From Halobaculum rubrum (GTDB lineage: Archaea; Halobacteriota; Halobacteria; Halobacteriales; Haloferacaceae): a stretch of DNA of 64,000 bases. Position numbers and translations under genes: made by a program. This document shows, one piece after another, positions 18,685 to 26,676 of this stretch (the stretch's first letter is position 1; every line of letters begins with the position of its first letter). The notes beneath the pieces were generated by a model. It saw only the letters and a list, made by a program, of their open reading frames with translations, was not told where the DNA came from and ran no database searches. The stretch covers positions 1,612,001 through 1,676,000 of the forward strand of contig NZ_CP082284.1 of the NCBI RefSeq assembly GCF_019880225.1, given 5' to 3'.

Positions 18685-18881
18685 TAAAATCGACCCTGTA
18701 CCGCACGATGTACTGTCTCGTCGCATCGAGCGGGCGACGTGTCCGGGACTCGGACGGGCCGACGCGGGGGAGGGCCGGCGGAACGAACGAGCGGAGATCG
18801 CCGCGTGTCCTGATCGGAATCGGTCGGAAGCGTGACCGTGGGCGGCGAATACGGCTGAAACGCCGGTGGCCGTGAAGAAGA

Positions 18882-18893
18882 AGGCTTATTCGG
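18882..18893 (+). promoter_or_regulatory. TATA box of the secF-secD operon
   Basis: GAAGGCTTATTC stands out in GC-rich surroundings and is centred about 27 bases before the secF ATG, so transcription should start at or within a few bases of the start codon. Confidence 0.6.
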
Positions 18894-18914
18894 TGCGCGG
18901 GGGGACCGGAACGC

Positions 18915-19811
18915 ATGGCTCGATTCGAGGTACCGGAAGTCGATTACACCCGGTACACGAACCGGCAACTCGCCGCGATTCCGCTCGCGGTGTTGGCCGT
19001 CGCGCTCCTCGTCATCGGCGGGGCGTACGCGACGACCGGGGCGCCGGTCGATCCGGGGCTCGATTTCACCGGCGGCACGGAGATGCGTGTCGCCGTCGAC
19101 GCCCCGAGCGACGCACAGGCACGCGAAGACATCCGCGGGGCGTTCACCGCGACGCCGGATAGCATCCAGCGGGTCGGGAACAGCGACGTGTACATCGCCA
19201 CCTTCCAGACGGAGGGGTCCGACACCGAACAGAGCGAGCTCACCCGACAGCTCGAATCGGAGGCCGGCGAGGCCGGGTTCGACGTCCGATCCATCGAGGG
19301 CGTCGGGGCGGCCTTCGGGTCGGAGACCCAACAGCGCGCGCTGATCGGCGTCGTCGCCGCCTTCGCCGGAATGGCCGCGCTCGTGTTCGCGCTGTTCCGG
19401 ACGTTCGTTCCAAGCATCGCCGTCGTGGTCTCGGCGTTCTCGGACATCGTCATTCCGGTCGCGCTGATGAACCTCCTCGGCATCGAACTCACGCTCGGGA
19501 CGGTCGCGGCGCTGTTGATGCTCATCGGCTACTCCGTCGACTCCGATATCCTCCTCAACAACAGCGTGCTCCGTCGCTCGGGCGACTTCTACGAGTCGAC
19601 CTACCGCGCGATGCGCACGGGGGTCACGATGACGCTCACCTCGCTGGCGGCGATGGCCGTGATGGCGGTCGTCGCGTCGTTCCTCGGCATCGGGCTGCTC
19701 GCGAGCATCGGCACCATCCTCGTGTTCGGGCTCGCGGCTGACCTGATGAACACGTACCTGCTGAACGTGTCGCTGCTTCGCTGGTACAAGTTCGAGGGGG
19801 TGGCACGATGA
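18915..19811 (+). CDS. secF: Protein-export membrane protein SecF, 298 aa
   Basis: Membrane partner of SecD that assists Sec-dependent protein export. The first membrane segment is about residues 19-40 and the external domain opens with the family motif DPGLDFTGGTEMRV (about 47-60). Five further membrane segments follow from residue 138 on, including DIVIPVALMNLLGIELTLGT and the conserved GYSVDSDILLNNSVLRRSG (RND-type, about 200-218). Length 298 matches archaeal SecF. The stop overlaps the secD start by four bases (ATGA). The secF-secD order is the usual one in haloarchaea. Confidence 0.94.
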   Translation: MARFEVPEVDYTRYTNRQLAAIPLAVLAVALLVIGGAYATTGAPVDPGLDFTGGTEMRVAVDAPSDAQAREDIRGAFTATPDSIQRVGNSDVYIATFQTEGSDTEQSELTRQLESEAGEAGFDVRSIEGVGAAFGSETQQRALIGVVAAFAGMAALVFALFRTFVPSIAVVVSAFSDIVIPVALMNLLGIELTLGTVAALLMLIGYSVDSDILLNNSVLRRSGDFYESTYRAMRTGVTMTLTSLAAMAVMAVVASFLGIGLLASIGTILVFGLAADLMNTYLLNVSLLRWYKFEGVAR

Positions 19812-21379
19812 GTGCCTGGGAGACGATCAAGGACAACTGGCGGGTCGTCATGCTGGTGTTCATGCTCGCCCTCTCGTCGTTGTTCCTGTTCGCGCCGGCG
19901 TTCGAGCCGTCCGGGAGCCAGGGACCGGCCGCCCAGGAGAGCGCGACGAACCTCCAGTACGGGCTGGAGCTGTCGGGCGGGTCGCGGATCCGCGCGCCAC
20001 TCGTCGGCGTCACCGCCGACGAGGTGCAGTTCGAGGGCCGCGACACTGCCGAGGTCGAACGCGACGTCGCCGCGGAACTGGAAGCCGGCGACAGCTCCGA
20101 CGTGATCGCGCGGTTCTCGACGAACTCCAGCGGGACGGTCGAACTCGTCACCGAGAACGCGACGCAGGCCGACCTCCGGGACGCGCTCGATGCCGCCGGC
20201 TACGAGTACGAGACCGTCCGCGACGGCGTCACCGACGAGACCCGCGAGCAGACGATCGAGGTCCTCGAGTCGAAGATCAACGCCGCCGGCCTCTCGGGCG
20301 GGAGCGTCCGGACGATCGGCAACGGCGACTTCGTCCTCATCGAGGTCCCCAACGACGACCTCAGCGAGGTCCGCGATCTGGTGAACTCCCGTGGGACCGT
20401 GCAGATCGCGGCGTACCATCAGGTCCAGCGGAACAACACGACGGAGTACGTGAACACGACCGTCATCCGGCAGGAGGACTTCCAGACGGTCGGCACCGCC
20501 CAGCAGGGCGAGCAGGGCCCCGGACCGCACGTCCCGGTGTCGGTGCAACAAAGCGAGGCCGAACGCGTCCAGCGGCTGTTCGTCGAGACGGGCGTCGCCG
20601 GACAGGGCGGCACCGACTGCACCTACAGCCAGGAGAACGGGGCGAACACCACGGAGCCGTGCATCCTGATCATCCGCGACGGGAGCGTCGTCTCCTCGTT
20701 CGGGATGAACCCCTCGCTCGCGCAGTCGATGCGAAACGGCGAGTGGGCGCAGGACCCGCAGTTCATCCTCGTCACCGGCTCGTTCGAGCGCGCGCAGGAC
20801 GTCTCGGTCGACCTCCGCGCCGGCGCGCTCCCGGCCGGACTGGCGCTCGATGAGGGGACCGCGACCTCCATCAGCGCCGCACAGGGCGACGACTTCAAAC
20901 GCGACTCGGTGATCATCGGACTGCTCGCGGTGCTCACGGTCGCTGGCGTGGTGTTCTTCCGCTACGGCGACCCCAAGGTCGCCGCGCCGATGGTGCTCAC
21001 CGCGTTCTCCGAGGTGGTCGTCCTCCTCGGATTCGCGGCGTTCATCCAGTATCCGCTCGACCTCTCGGTCATCGCGGGGTTCATCGCCGTCATCGGGACC
21101 GGCGTGGACGACCTCGTGATCATCGCCGACGAGGTGATGGCCGAGGGCGACGTGAACTCCCGGCGCGTCTTCCAGTCGCGCTTCCGGAAGGCGTTCTGGG
21201 TCGTCGGCGCCGCGGCCGCGACGACGATCGTCGCAATGGCTCCGCTGGCCTCGCCGTGGCTCTCGCTGGGCGACCTCCAGGGCTTCGCCATCTTCACGAT
21301 CCTCGGCGTGCTCGTCGGCGTGCTCATCACTCGGCCTGCGTACGGCGACATCCTCCGTGCGCTGCTGACCGACCGCTGA
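19808..21379 (+). CDS. secD: Protein-export membrane protein SecD, 523 aa
   Basis: Partner of SecF in the accessory translocase complex. One membrane segment at about 12-32, then a large external domain starting LQYGLELSGGSRIRAPL (about 49-65) and extending to about residue 360. Five C-terminal membrane segments follow, with the conserved RAGALPAGLA before the second helix and VIGTGVDDLVIIADEV (about 430-445), the RND-like segment. Its ATG overlaps the end of secF. Length is somewhat over 500, as in other halophiles, whose external domain carries acidic insertions. Confidence 0.94.
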   Translation: MSAWETIKDNWRVVMLVFMLALSSLFLFAPAFEPSGSQGPAAQESATNLQYGLELSGGSRIRAPLVGVTADEVQFEGRDTAEVERDVAAELEAGDSSDVIARFSTNSSGTVELVTENATQADLRDALDAAGYEYETVRDGVTDETREQTIEVLESKINAAGLSGGSVRTIGNGDFVLIEVPNDDLSEVRDLVNSRGTVQIAAYHQVQRNNTTEYVNTTVIRQEDFQTVGTAQQGEQGPGPHVPVSVQQSEAERVQRLFVETGVAGQGGTDCTYSQENGANTTEPCILIIRDGSVVSSFGMNPSLAQSMRNGEWAQDPQFILVTGSFERAQDVSVDLRAGALPAGLALDEGTATSISAAQGDDFKRDSVIIGLLAVLTVAGVVFFRYGDPKVAAPMVLTAFSEVVVLLGFAAFIQYPLDLSVIAGFIAVIGTGVDDLVIIADEVMAEGDVNSRRVFQSRFRKAFWVVGAAAATTIVAMAPLASPWLSLGDLQGFAIFTILGVLVGVLITRPAYGDILRALLTDR

Positions 21380-21459
21380 GCCCGACGCGGCGGGGCGCTT
21401 CCGGTTCCCCCCCCCGTCGCGCCGAACCGCTTTTCGCTCCGTCGTGCGAGTCGGCGACC

Positions 21460-21804
21460 GTGCCCTCCGAGTCATCCAGTCAGGCCGACGGCGATTCGGG
21501 TGCCGACGGCCCGACCGACGACCACCGCTCCGACCGCGGCGACCGACTGACCGACGACGACATCGAGCGGGTCACCCGCCGCGTCGTCCGCGAGGAGTTG
21601 GCCGCACGCGACGACCGCTCCGGCTCCGTCTGGACCGTCCTCGTCGGTGCCGCCGTCGGCCTGCTCGTACTGCTTCCGCTCGCGGGGATCGTCCTCTCGA
21701 CGCTGGCCGACGCGGGCGTTCCGATCCCGCTGCTCGCGGCCGCGGCGCTGCTCGTCGCCGGCGCGCTCGTCGCCTACGGCTGGCGGCTGCCGCCGTTCCG
21801 GTGA
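21460..21804 (+). CDS. Small membrane protein, 114 aa
   Basis: Function unknown. A polar, acidic 55-residue N-terminus (PSESSSQADGDSGADGPT...) includes a helix DDDIERVTRRVVREELAARD that may dimerise. Two hydrophobic segments follow at about 60-82 and 87-105, ending YGWRLPPFR. I chose the GTG at 21460 because it opens the Ser/Asp-rich stretch typical of haloarchaeal N-termini; the frame is open upstream into the secD region without features. It may be transcribed with secFD (80-base gap). Confidence 0.65.
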   Translation: MPSESSSQADGDSGADGPTDDHRSDRGDRLTDDDIERVTRRVVREELAARDDRSGSVWTVLVGAAVGLLVLLPLAGIVLSTLADAGVPIPLLAAAALLVAGALVAYGWRLPPFR

Positions 21805-21837
21805 TCTCTCTCCATGCTCCCCGACCCCCCGGCGAGA

Positions 21838-21869
21838 CTTTATAAATATACACAGTGCACTGTGTACAC
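21838..21869 (+). promoter_or_regulatory. TATA box and 18-base perfect palindrome in front of vapB
   Basis: CTTTATAAATATA (21838-21850) is a strong TATA box 20-32 bases before the vapB ATG at 21870. Immediately after it lies TACACAGTGCACTGTGTA (21849-21866), a perfect 18-base palindrome that fills the space between TATA box and start codon. This is where a VapB dimer would be expected to bind to repress its own operon. The palindrome is directly seen; its role is inferred. Confidence 0.8.
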
Positions 21870-22103
21870 ATGGGGACGAAAACGATCTCCCTCGACGACG
21901 AGGCGTACGAGCGGCTGAAAGCCCACAAGCGGGAAGGGGAGAGCTTCAGCACGGTCGTCAAACGACTCGCCGGCGAACGGTCGTGGCGGGAGGTCGCCGG
22001 GATCTGGGAGGGTGAGACGGACGAACTCGAAGCGGCGATCGAGGAGGGACGCGAACGGTCCCGCGAGCGACGTGATCGGGTCGCCGACGACCTGACGGAA
22101 TGA
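21870..22103 (+). CDS. vapB: VapB-type antitoxin, 77 aa
   Basis: Begins MGTKTISLDDEAYERLKAHK, a ribbon-helix-helix N-terminus of the kind found in haloarchaeal VapB antitoxins. GESFSTVVKRL follows, then a charged C-terminal region (EELEAAIEEGRERSRERR-like) that would wrap around the toxin. It should bind DNA as a dimer and neutralise the PIN nuclease encoded next. The stop overlaps the vapC ATG by four bases. The ATG at 21870 fits the TATA box; a GTG at 21855 lies inside the palindrome and is unlikely. Confidence 0.88.
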   Translation: MGTKTISLDDEAYERLKAHKREGESFSTVVKRLAGERSWREVAGIWEGETDELEAAIEEGRERSRERRDRVADDLTE

Positions 22104-22492
22104 TTCAGGACACGAGCTTTCTGATCGATGTGCTGAACGGGGACACCGACGCGCTGGACGTCCTCGACCTCCTCGAACGGGAGAGCCGCCCCGAGAAGGT
22201 CGCCTCTATCACGTCGCTGGAACTCTACGAGGGGGTCCACCGGTCCGACAGGCCCGAGGAGGAGAAACGAGAGGTGCTTCGCGTGCTTGATTCCAAGCAC
22301 GCGATCCCGGCCGACCACGGCGTGATGAAGCGGGCCGGGGAACTGAGCGGTACGCTCATCGCTAACGGCGACCGGATAGACCGGGAGGACTGCATCATCG
22401 CGGCGACCGCGATCCGAGAGAACGAACCGGTTCTGACCCGGAACGTCTCCCACTTCGAGCGGATCCCGAACCTCGACATCGAGACGTACTGA
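22100..22492 (+). CDS. vapC: VapC-type PIN-domain ribonuclease toxin, 130 aa
   Basis: PIN domain with acidic active-site residues in MIQDTSFLIDVL (Asp4), SLELYEG (Glu in the second helix, about 37) and DREDCIIAATA (about residues 93-103), ending VSHFERIPNLDIETY. PIN toxins cleave tRNA or rRNA when released from VapB. All expected acidic residues are present and the frame is intact, so the toxin appears functional. Coupled to vapB by an ATGA overlap. Confidence 0.9.
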   Translation: MIQDTSFLIDVLNGDTDALDVLDLLERESRPEKVASITSLELYEGVHRSDRPEEEKREVLRVLDSKHAIPADHGVMKRAGELSGTLIANGDRIDREDCIIAATAIRENEPVLTRNVSHFERIPNLDIETY

Positions 22493-22522
22493 GGCGACGG
22501 TTCCTCCCGTGTTCGGTCCGGG

Positions 22523-23269
22523 TCAGAACTCCCCGAGCGCCGACTGCTCGCTCGCCGCGAGCACGTCGTCGCAGGTGCTCCACGACGTGCGGGCGCACTC
22601 CGGCAGGTCGCCCTCGCGGTCCACGTACTTCCGGAGGAACTCGCGAGTGTTCGGGTCCGAGGGGTAGCCGCTGCCGATCCCGTCGTAGCCGCGGTCGCGG
22701 TAGGCGGCGTCCAACTCGGCGACGATCCGGTCGCGTTCCACCTTGGCGACGACGCTCGCGGCCGCGACGACCGGGTACGACTCGTCGGCGCCGTGCTCGG
22801 CCGTCACATCGACGCTCGGGCCCGAACGGTGTTCGCCGGCACCGTCGCCATCGCGGTCGCCGACGCGGTCGCGGTCACCACCGTCGGCGGTTGTGCCGTC
22901 GTCGGCGAAGGCGTCAGCGATCCCGTCCGCGACGCGCTCGGCGAACCGCGACTCGCTCACGTCGCCGGCGTCGACGACCGCGCGGTCGCCGTCGCGGGCG
23001 ACCGCCGCGAGCGCCTCGGCCTGTCCGGCGACGGTGAGGGTGTTCATGTCGGTCGCGGGGTCGTCGATCCGGTCGACGGAGACGACGGCGACCGAGACGC
23101 CGACGCGGTCGTCGCCCCGGAGGACGGCGTCGAGTTCCTCGCGTCTCGTCGCGGAGAGGCGCTTGGAGTCGTCCACGCCCTCGGGGATCGCCGCGGGATC
23201 GGCGCGGACCGCGGCGGCGACCATTGGGCCCAGCACCGGCCCCTTTCCTGCCTCGTCTGCGCCGAGCAC
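22523..23269 (-). CDS. rnhB: Ribonuclease HII, 248 aa
   Basis: Removes RNA from RNA-DNA hybrids and misincorporated ribonucleotides. The catalytic start is MLGADEAGKGPVLGPMV (Asp5, Glu6). VVDAGDVSE and the later Lys/Asp positions around DESYPVVAAASVVAKVERDR follow, ending YGSGYPSDPNT-like and CARTSWST. Between about residues 118 and 160 there is an inserted Asp/Gly/Arg-rich low-complexity loop (GDRDRVGDRDGDGAGEH), which makes it longer than the usual 210 residues. It lies four bases after pus10 on the same strand. Confidence 0.93.
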   Translation of the reverse strand: MLGADEAGKGPVLGPMVAAAVRADPAAIPEGVDDSKRLSATRREELDAVLRGDDRVGVSVAVVSVDRIDDPATDMNTLTVAGQAEALAAVARDGDRAVVDAGDVSESRFAERVADGIADAFADDGTTADGGDRDRVGDRDGDGAGEHRSGPSVDVTAEHGADESYPVVAAASVVAKVERDRIVAELDAAYRDRGYDGIGSGYPSDPNTREFLRKYVDREGDLPECARTSWSTCDDVLAASEQSALGEF

Positions 23270-23272
23270 GGC

Positions 23273-24658
23273 TCACTCCCCGTCGACGTCGGTGTCGCGA
23301 TCCTCGTCGTCGAGGAAGAACCCGGAGTGCTCGAACTGCTCGTCGCGCCCCTCGACGGCGAGCACGTCCAGCGTCGTCACCTCGGCGTCGACGCCGAGCA
23401 GGCCCGCGAGGCTCGGTTCCGTCCGCCCCTCGTCGCCGGAGATCAGCTCCTTGATGTAGAGGCCGCCGGCGCCGTGAACCTCGACGGCAACGTGGCGGGC
23501 GTCCTCCAGTTCGCCGGTCACGTCGTGGGCGACGCGGGTCCGCGTCTTCGCGGCGCGCCGGTGGTCGACGCGGTTCGGCGTGTACTGCTCGATGGTCGCG
23601 CCGTCGAGCTCGTCGACGGCGTCGGCCAGTTCCTCGGCGGTCACGTCGGCGCCGAACTCGACGGCCGCGTGGTACCGCTTCGTCGCGTCGAGCTCCTTCA
23701 CGCGCTCGACCATGTCGTGGGTGCAGCGGCGCAGGCCCTCGACCTCGACCTTCCCGTCGGCGAACGCGTTGATGTCGGACTCCAGTCGATCCGCATCGAT
23801 ATCGCGGCGCCGGGGCTCGTCCACCTCGATCACGAACGGGCGGCCGGTGCCGAGCATCAGCGCGTCCACGTCCTCGCGGCCGGCGCCGTGGAAGGTGGAG
23901 TCGACGCCCTCCATCACGTCCTCAACGACCGGTGCGGTGAGCTGTTCGACGCTCTCGGGGTACAGGTACCCCGAACCGTCGCAGGTGTCGCAGGGTTCCC
24001 GGCCCTGTCGACCGGATCCACGGCAGTCCGAGCAGGGCCACTCCGTCTGCGGGATGTCGCGCTCGAGCTTCCGGTAGCGGCCGTACACGTGCGCGGAGTT
24101 GACCGTCGCCTCGACGCGGTCGGCGTCCACGTCGAGGAGGAACTGGACGTGCGGGCGCTCGAAGTCGACCTCGGTGTCGGTGACCTGGCCGACGCGCTTG
24201 CCTACTTCCCTGTTGAGTTCCTTGCGCAGCGGCTCGCCGATCTCCGGGTCCAGCCCGGCGTCCTCCCGGAGCAGTCGGTCGTTCTCCTCCGCGAGCGGCG
24301 GGACGCGCGTCCCGACCTGGTAGGTGGCGTACTCGTAGTCCGCGACCGCGTCGGCTGCGCGCTCGGCGAACTCGTCGACGCGCTCGAACACGCCCTCACA
24401 CACCCAGCAGTCGCCGGCCGCACCGCCCTCGTAGTCGGAGTTGTCGTCGAGCGCGACGGCGATCCGGAGCCCGCGGCCGCGCTCGTGGTTGCCGAGGCCG
24501 AACGAGCGCTCGGCGAACGGGCGGCCGAGGCAGTGGTCACACAGCGGCCCTGTCGCGAGGAGCGCTCGGGCGGCGTCGAGAACGTCGGGGACGGCGCTCT
24601 CCCCGGAGGAGCCGGCGTCGTCGCCGCCAGCGTCCGCGGGAGCGTCGGAGTCGGTCAT
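23273..24658 (-). CDS. pus10: tRNA pseudouridine synthase Pus10, 461 aa
   Basis: Makes pseudouridine 54 (and 55 in some archaea) in the tRNA T-loop. The N-terminal THUMP-containing domain has cysteine pairs: CDHCLG (about residues 38-43), CWVCEG, then CSDCRGSG and CDTCDGSG (about 210-230), a zinc-binding set. The catalytic region has GAGREDVDALMLGTGRPF (about 256-273) with the catalytic Asp in EDVDAL, and YTPNRVDHRRA. It is followed by rnhB four bases on. TrmY, which methylates pseudouridine 54, is encoded at 41848-42438. Confidence 0.93.
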   Translation of the reverse strand: MTDSDAPADAGGDDAGSSGESAVPDVLDAARALLATGPLCDHCLGRPFAERSFGLGNHERGRGLRIAVALDDNSDYEGGAAGDCWVCEGVFERVDEFAERAADAVADYEYATYQVGTRVPPLAEENDRLLREDAGLDPEIGEPLRKELNREVGKRVGQVTDTEVDFERPHVQFLLDVDADRVEATVNSAHVYGRYRKLERDIPQTEWPCSDCRGSGRQGREPCDTCDGSGYLYPESVEQLTAPVVEDVMEGVDSTFHGAGREDVDALMLGTGRPFVIEVDEPRRRDIDADRLESDINAFADGKVEVEGLRRCTHDMVERVKELDATKRYHAAVEFGADVTAEELADAVDELDGATIEQYTPNRVDHRRAAKTRTRVAHDVTGELEDARHVAVEVHGAGGLYIKELISGDEGRTEPSLAGLLGVDAEVTTLDVLAVEGRDEQFEHSGFFLDDEDRDTDVDGE

Positions 24659-24791
24659 ACCCCGAATCGTCGCGGGGGGCGGTAGGCACTTTCGGTCCGG
24701 CCGGACCGCTTGCGGGGCTCAGCAGCGGCGCGGAGTGAACGGACCGTCGCCGGCGTGTGGGCGCTGCTCCTCGTCGGCGACGATGTCGCCG

Positions 24792-25130
24792 CTACTCGCC
24801 GGCGACGGCGGCGCCGTCGGCGCTGTCGGGCGGGACCGAGCGGACGGCCGTCACGGCCACGTCGGTCACGCCGAACGTCTCGGCGAGCGCGTCGGCGACG
24901 GTCTCGCGGTCCTCGCCGGCGTCGCCCGCGAGCGCGACTGTGGCGTCGGCCTCGACCGTGAGGTCGTTGAGGCCGGGCTGGAGGCCGCGGATGTCGAGCG
25001 ACTCGACGGCGCCGACCGCGTCGGCGCGTGCGAGTTTCGTTTCGGCGCCCTCGGCGAGGTCGCCGGGCGCGGATCTGGACACCGCGATGGTCATGCTGGC
25101 GTCGGCCAGTCGCTGTCGGTGGACCGACAT
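24792..25130 (-). CDS. Conserved hypothetical, 112 aa
   Basis: Starts MSVHRQRLADASMTIAVS, then RADAVGAVESLDIRGLQPGL (about residues 40-59) and ends in an acidic tail. The strand-helix alternation (TIAVSRSAP, ...SLDIRGL, LTVEADATVAL, VTDVAVTAVRSV) suggests a small alpha-beta fold of ferredoxin-like type. I do not recognise the family. A shorter start (MTIAVSRSAP, 25094) is also possible. It lies upstream of pus10 on the same strand with a 133-base gap. Confidence 0.6.
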   Translation of the reverse strand: MSVHRQRLADASMTIAVSRSAPGDLAEGAETKLARADAVGAVESLDIRGLQPGLNDLTVEADATVALAGDAGEDRETVADALAETFGVTDVAVTAVRSVPPDSADGAAVAGE

Positions 25131-25281
25131 AGACTCCCTGCGCGGCTCGAACGCGACTGCGGGCCTTCCCGGGGGAGCGGGTCTGCCGCGCGAGCCGGCT
25201 GACGGAGTCACGGGGACCTGAACGGGAGGTAGAAAACGGCGTCCGCCTCCGCTCGGGTCGAGCCCGAGACGCGTCGCCGGG

Positions 25282-25476
25282 TCACGCGGCGATGGAGACG
25301 GACGGTCCGTACACGGGGGCGATATTCCCCGCGGCCGCACCCACGCCGGTCCCGGTCGCGTTCGCCTTCGGCGCGGCGAACGCGACACGGACGGCGGCGG
25401 GGGCGCCGGCGACCGACCACCCATCCCCGTCGCTACCGAACGACGAGCGGGGTGTGAGGGTGGTGTGGTCGGTCAT
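25282..25476 (-). CDS. Small Ala/Gly/Val-rich protein, 64 aa, with a Shine-Dalgarno site
   Basis: Starts MTDHTTLTPRSSFGSDGDG and ends APVYGPSVSIAA; the second half is rich in small residues (GTGVGAAAGNIAP). No known domain. Two signals support it as a gene: GGAGG six bases before the ATG, unusual in a genome that mostly uses leaderless messages, and an AT-rich AAGTATTAAGAATT box about 55 bases upstream. It could be a secreted or self-assembling peptide, but nothing in the sequence proves that. Confidence 0.45.
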   Translation of the reverse strand: MTDHTTLTPRSSFGSDGDGWSVAGAPAAVRVAFAAPKANATGTGVGAAAGNIAPVYGPSVSIAA

Positions 25477-25482
25477 TGGGGG

Positions 25483-25487
25483 CCTCC
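25483..25487 (-). promoter_or_regulatory. Shine-Dalgarno site of the 64-residue gene
   Basis: On the minus strand GGAGG is followed by six bases and ATG, good spacing for ribosome binding. Most other genes here have no such site, so it decides the start of this small gene. Confidence 0.5.
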
Positions 25488-25716
25488 GTGGGTCGTCGTA
25501 CCTTCGCCGATGAGGGCGGAATTCTTAATACTTTCTCCGCAGTGACAGGAGTTGGCACGGAGGTCGCCGACGTGGCGGACGCGACAGTCGTCGCGGTTCT
25601 GAACCGACACGCTGCCCGGACGAACGCCGTCGGCCTCGCCACGCCGCCGCCCCAGTTCTCGTCGTTGATTGCAACGGAATCAGGCTTATCCGTCGGGTCG
25701 AACTCGACCGGCGTAC

Positions 25717-26499
25717 ATGAGGCTGGACGCGCAGTTCGAGAAGCTCGCGTCCGACGGGGCCACCGACAGGCGCCTCGCGGTGGTTCGTCGCGACGGCAGC
25801 ACGCCCCTCGACTCCATGCTCCGTCGGCTGTTCACCGATCAGCCGGTGACGGTCACGATCAACTCGTCGGCCGTCGAGGTCGTCGACGACGACGTCGCGG
25901 TCCTCGTCGAGAACGACGAGGTCGTCGCGACCTCGCCGTTGGCGTCGCTCGAGCGCGCGATCCTCATGGTCAACTCGGACATCTACACCACCGGGACGCT
26001 CGACCTCGACGACGCGGAGTTGCCTTCGGTGCTCACCGAACTTGCGGACGTGCCCTTCCGCCTGCGGGGGTATCCGCACGCACACAAGGAGAAGCTCCTG
26101 CTCATCGCGATGAGCAGGCAGATCGAGTTGCGCGCGCACCGGGCCGACCGGGGGGAACTCCACGCCTCCTTCCAGCGGCTCTCACGGATCGACGACGAGA
26201 CCGGCACCATGCGGGCGTACGAGCGGCTCTCCGACGGCGACGTGGACGTACACGTGTACGGCGAGCCGGACTGGGACCCCGAGTCTCGACTGGACGTGAC
26301 CGCCCACGCCGGCTACGGCCACGGCTACAGCGACTCGTGGTTCGTGGTGTTCGACCCGCCGTCCGACGCGGTCGGTCCCGACACCACGGCCGCGGGACTC
26401 CTCGTGCTGGAGGAGGAGCCGAACGTATGGCGCGGGGTCTGGACGTTCCGCCCCGGCCCGGTCGCGGACCTCGCCGAGACGGTGCGTCGACAGCTGTAG
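25717..26499 (+). CDS. DICT-domain sensory protein, 260 aa
   Basis: The central part (about residues 40-190) matches what I know of the haloarchaeal DICT sensory domain: EVVATSPLASLERAILMVNS, then TGTLDLDDAELPSVLTELAD and GYPHAHKEKLLLIAMSRQIE, then FQRLSRIDDETGT and DVDVHVYGEPDW. DICT domains accompany diguanylate cyclases and two-component proteins in bacteria. The haloarchaeal proteins are stand-alone and often have helix-turn-helix partners. No output domain is visible here. ATG start at 25717; an upstream in-frame start at 25669 would add only MQRNQAYPSG-like sequence. Confidence 0.82.
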   Translation: MRLDAQFEKLASDGATDRRLAVVRRDGSTPLDSMLRRLFTDQPVTVTINSSAVEVVDDDVAVLVENDEVVATSPLASLERAILMVNSDIYTTGTLDLDDAELPSVLTELADVPFRLRGYPHAHKEKLLLIAMSRQIELRAHRADRGELHASFQRLSRIDDETGTMRAYERLSDGDVDVHVYGEPDWDPESRLDVTAHAGYGHGYSDSWFVVFDPPSDAVGPDTTAAGLLVLEEEPNVWRGVWTFRPGPVADLAETVRRQL

Positions 26500-26676
26500 G
26501 CCGGTCCGGCGCCGTCGGACAGCATCGGTTTCCGCCCGTCGCCGCGGTCGACTCCCTTCCCTTCCCCTTCCAGTCTCGCAGTCCTCCGTTTCTCGCGGTC
26601 CGAGTCGGTCCCCGTTCCCGCGCCCCGCCCGTTTCGAACCGAAACACTTTCCGAGCGCTTCGCCAACCGCGAGCCA

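Larger units (their letters stand above)
18545..18914. other. Divergent intergenic region with a strong inverted repeat
   Basis: 370 bases without a convincing gene, between a minus-strand hypothetical and secF. It carries both promoters. The sequence TTTTACCTCGAG, read on the minus strand at about 18690, and the secF TATA box at 18882-18893 are the AT-rich spots. Open frames here are arginine-rich shadows. Confidence 0.6.
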
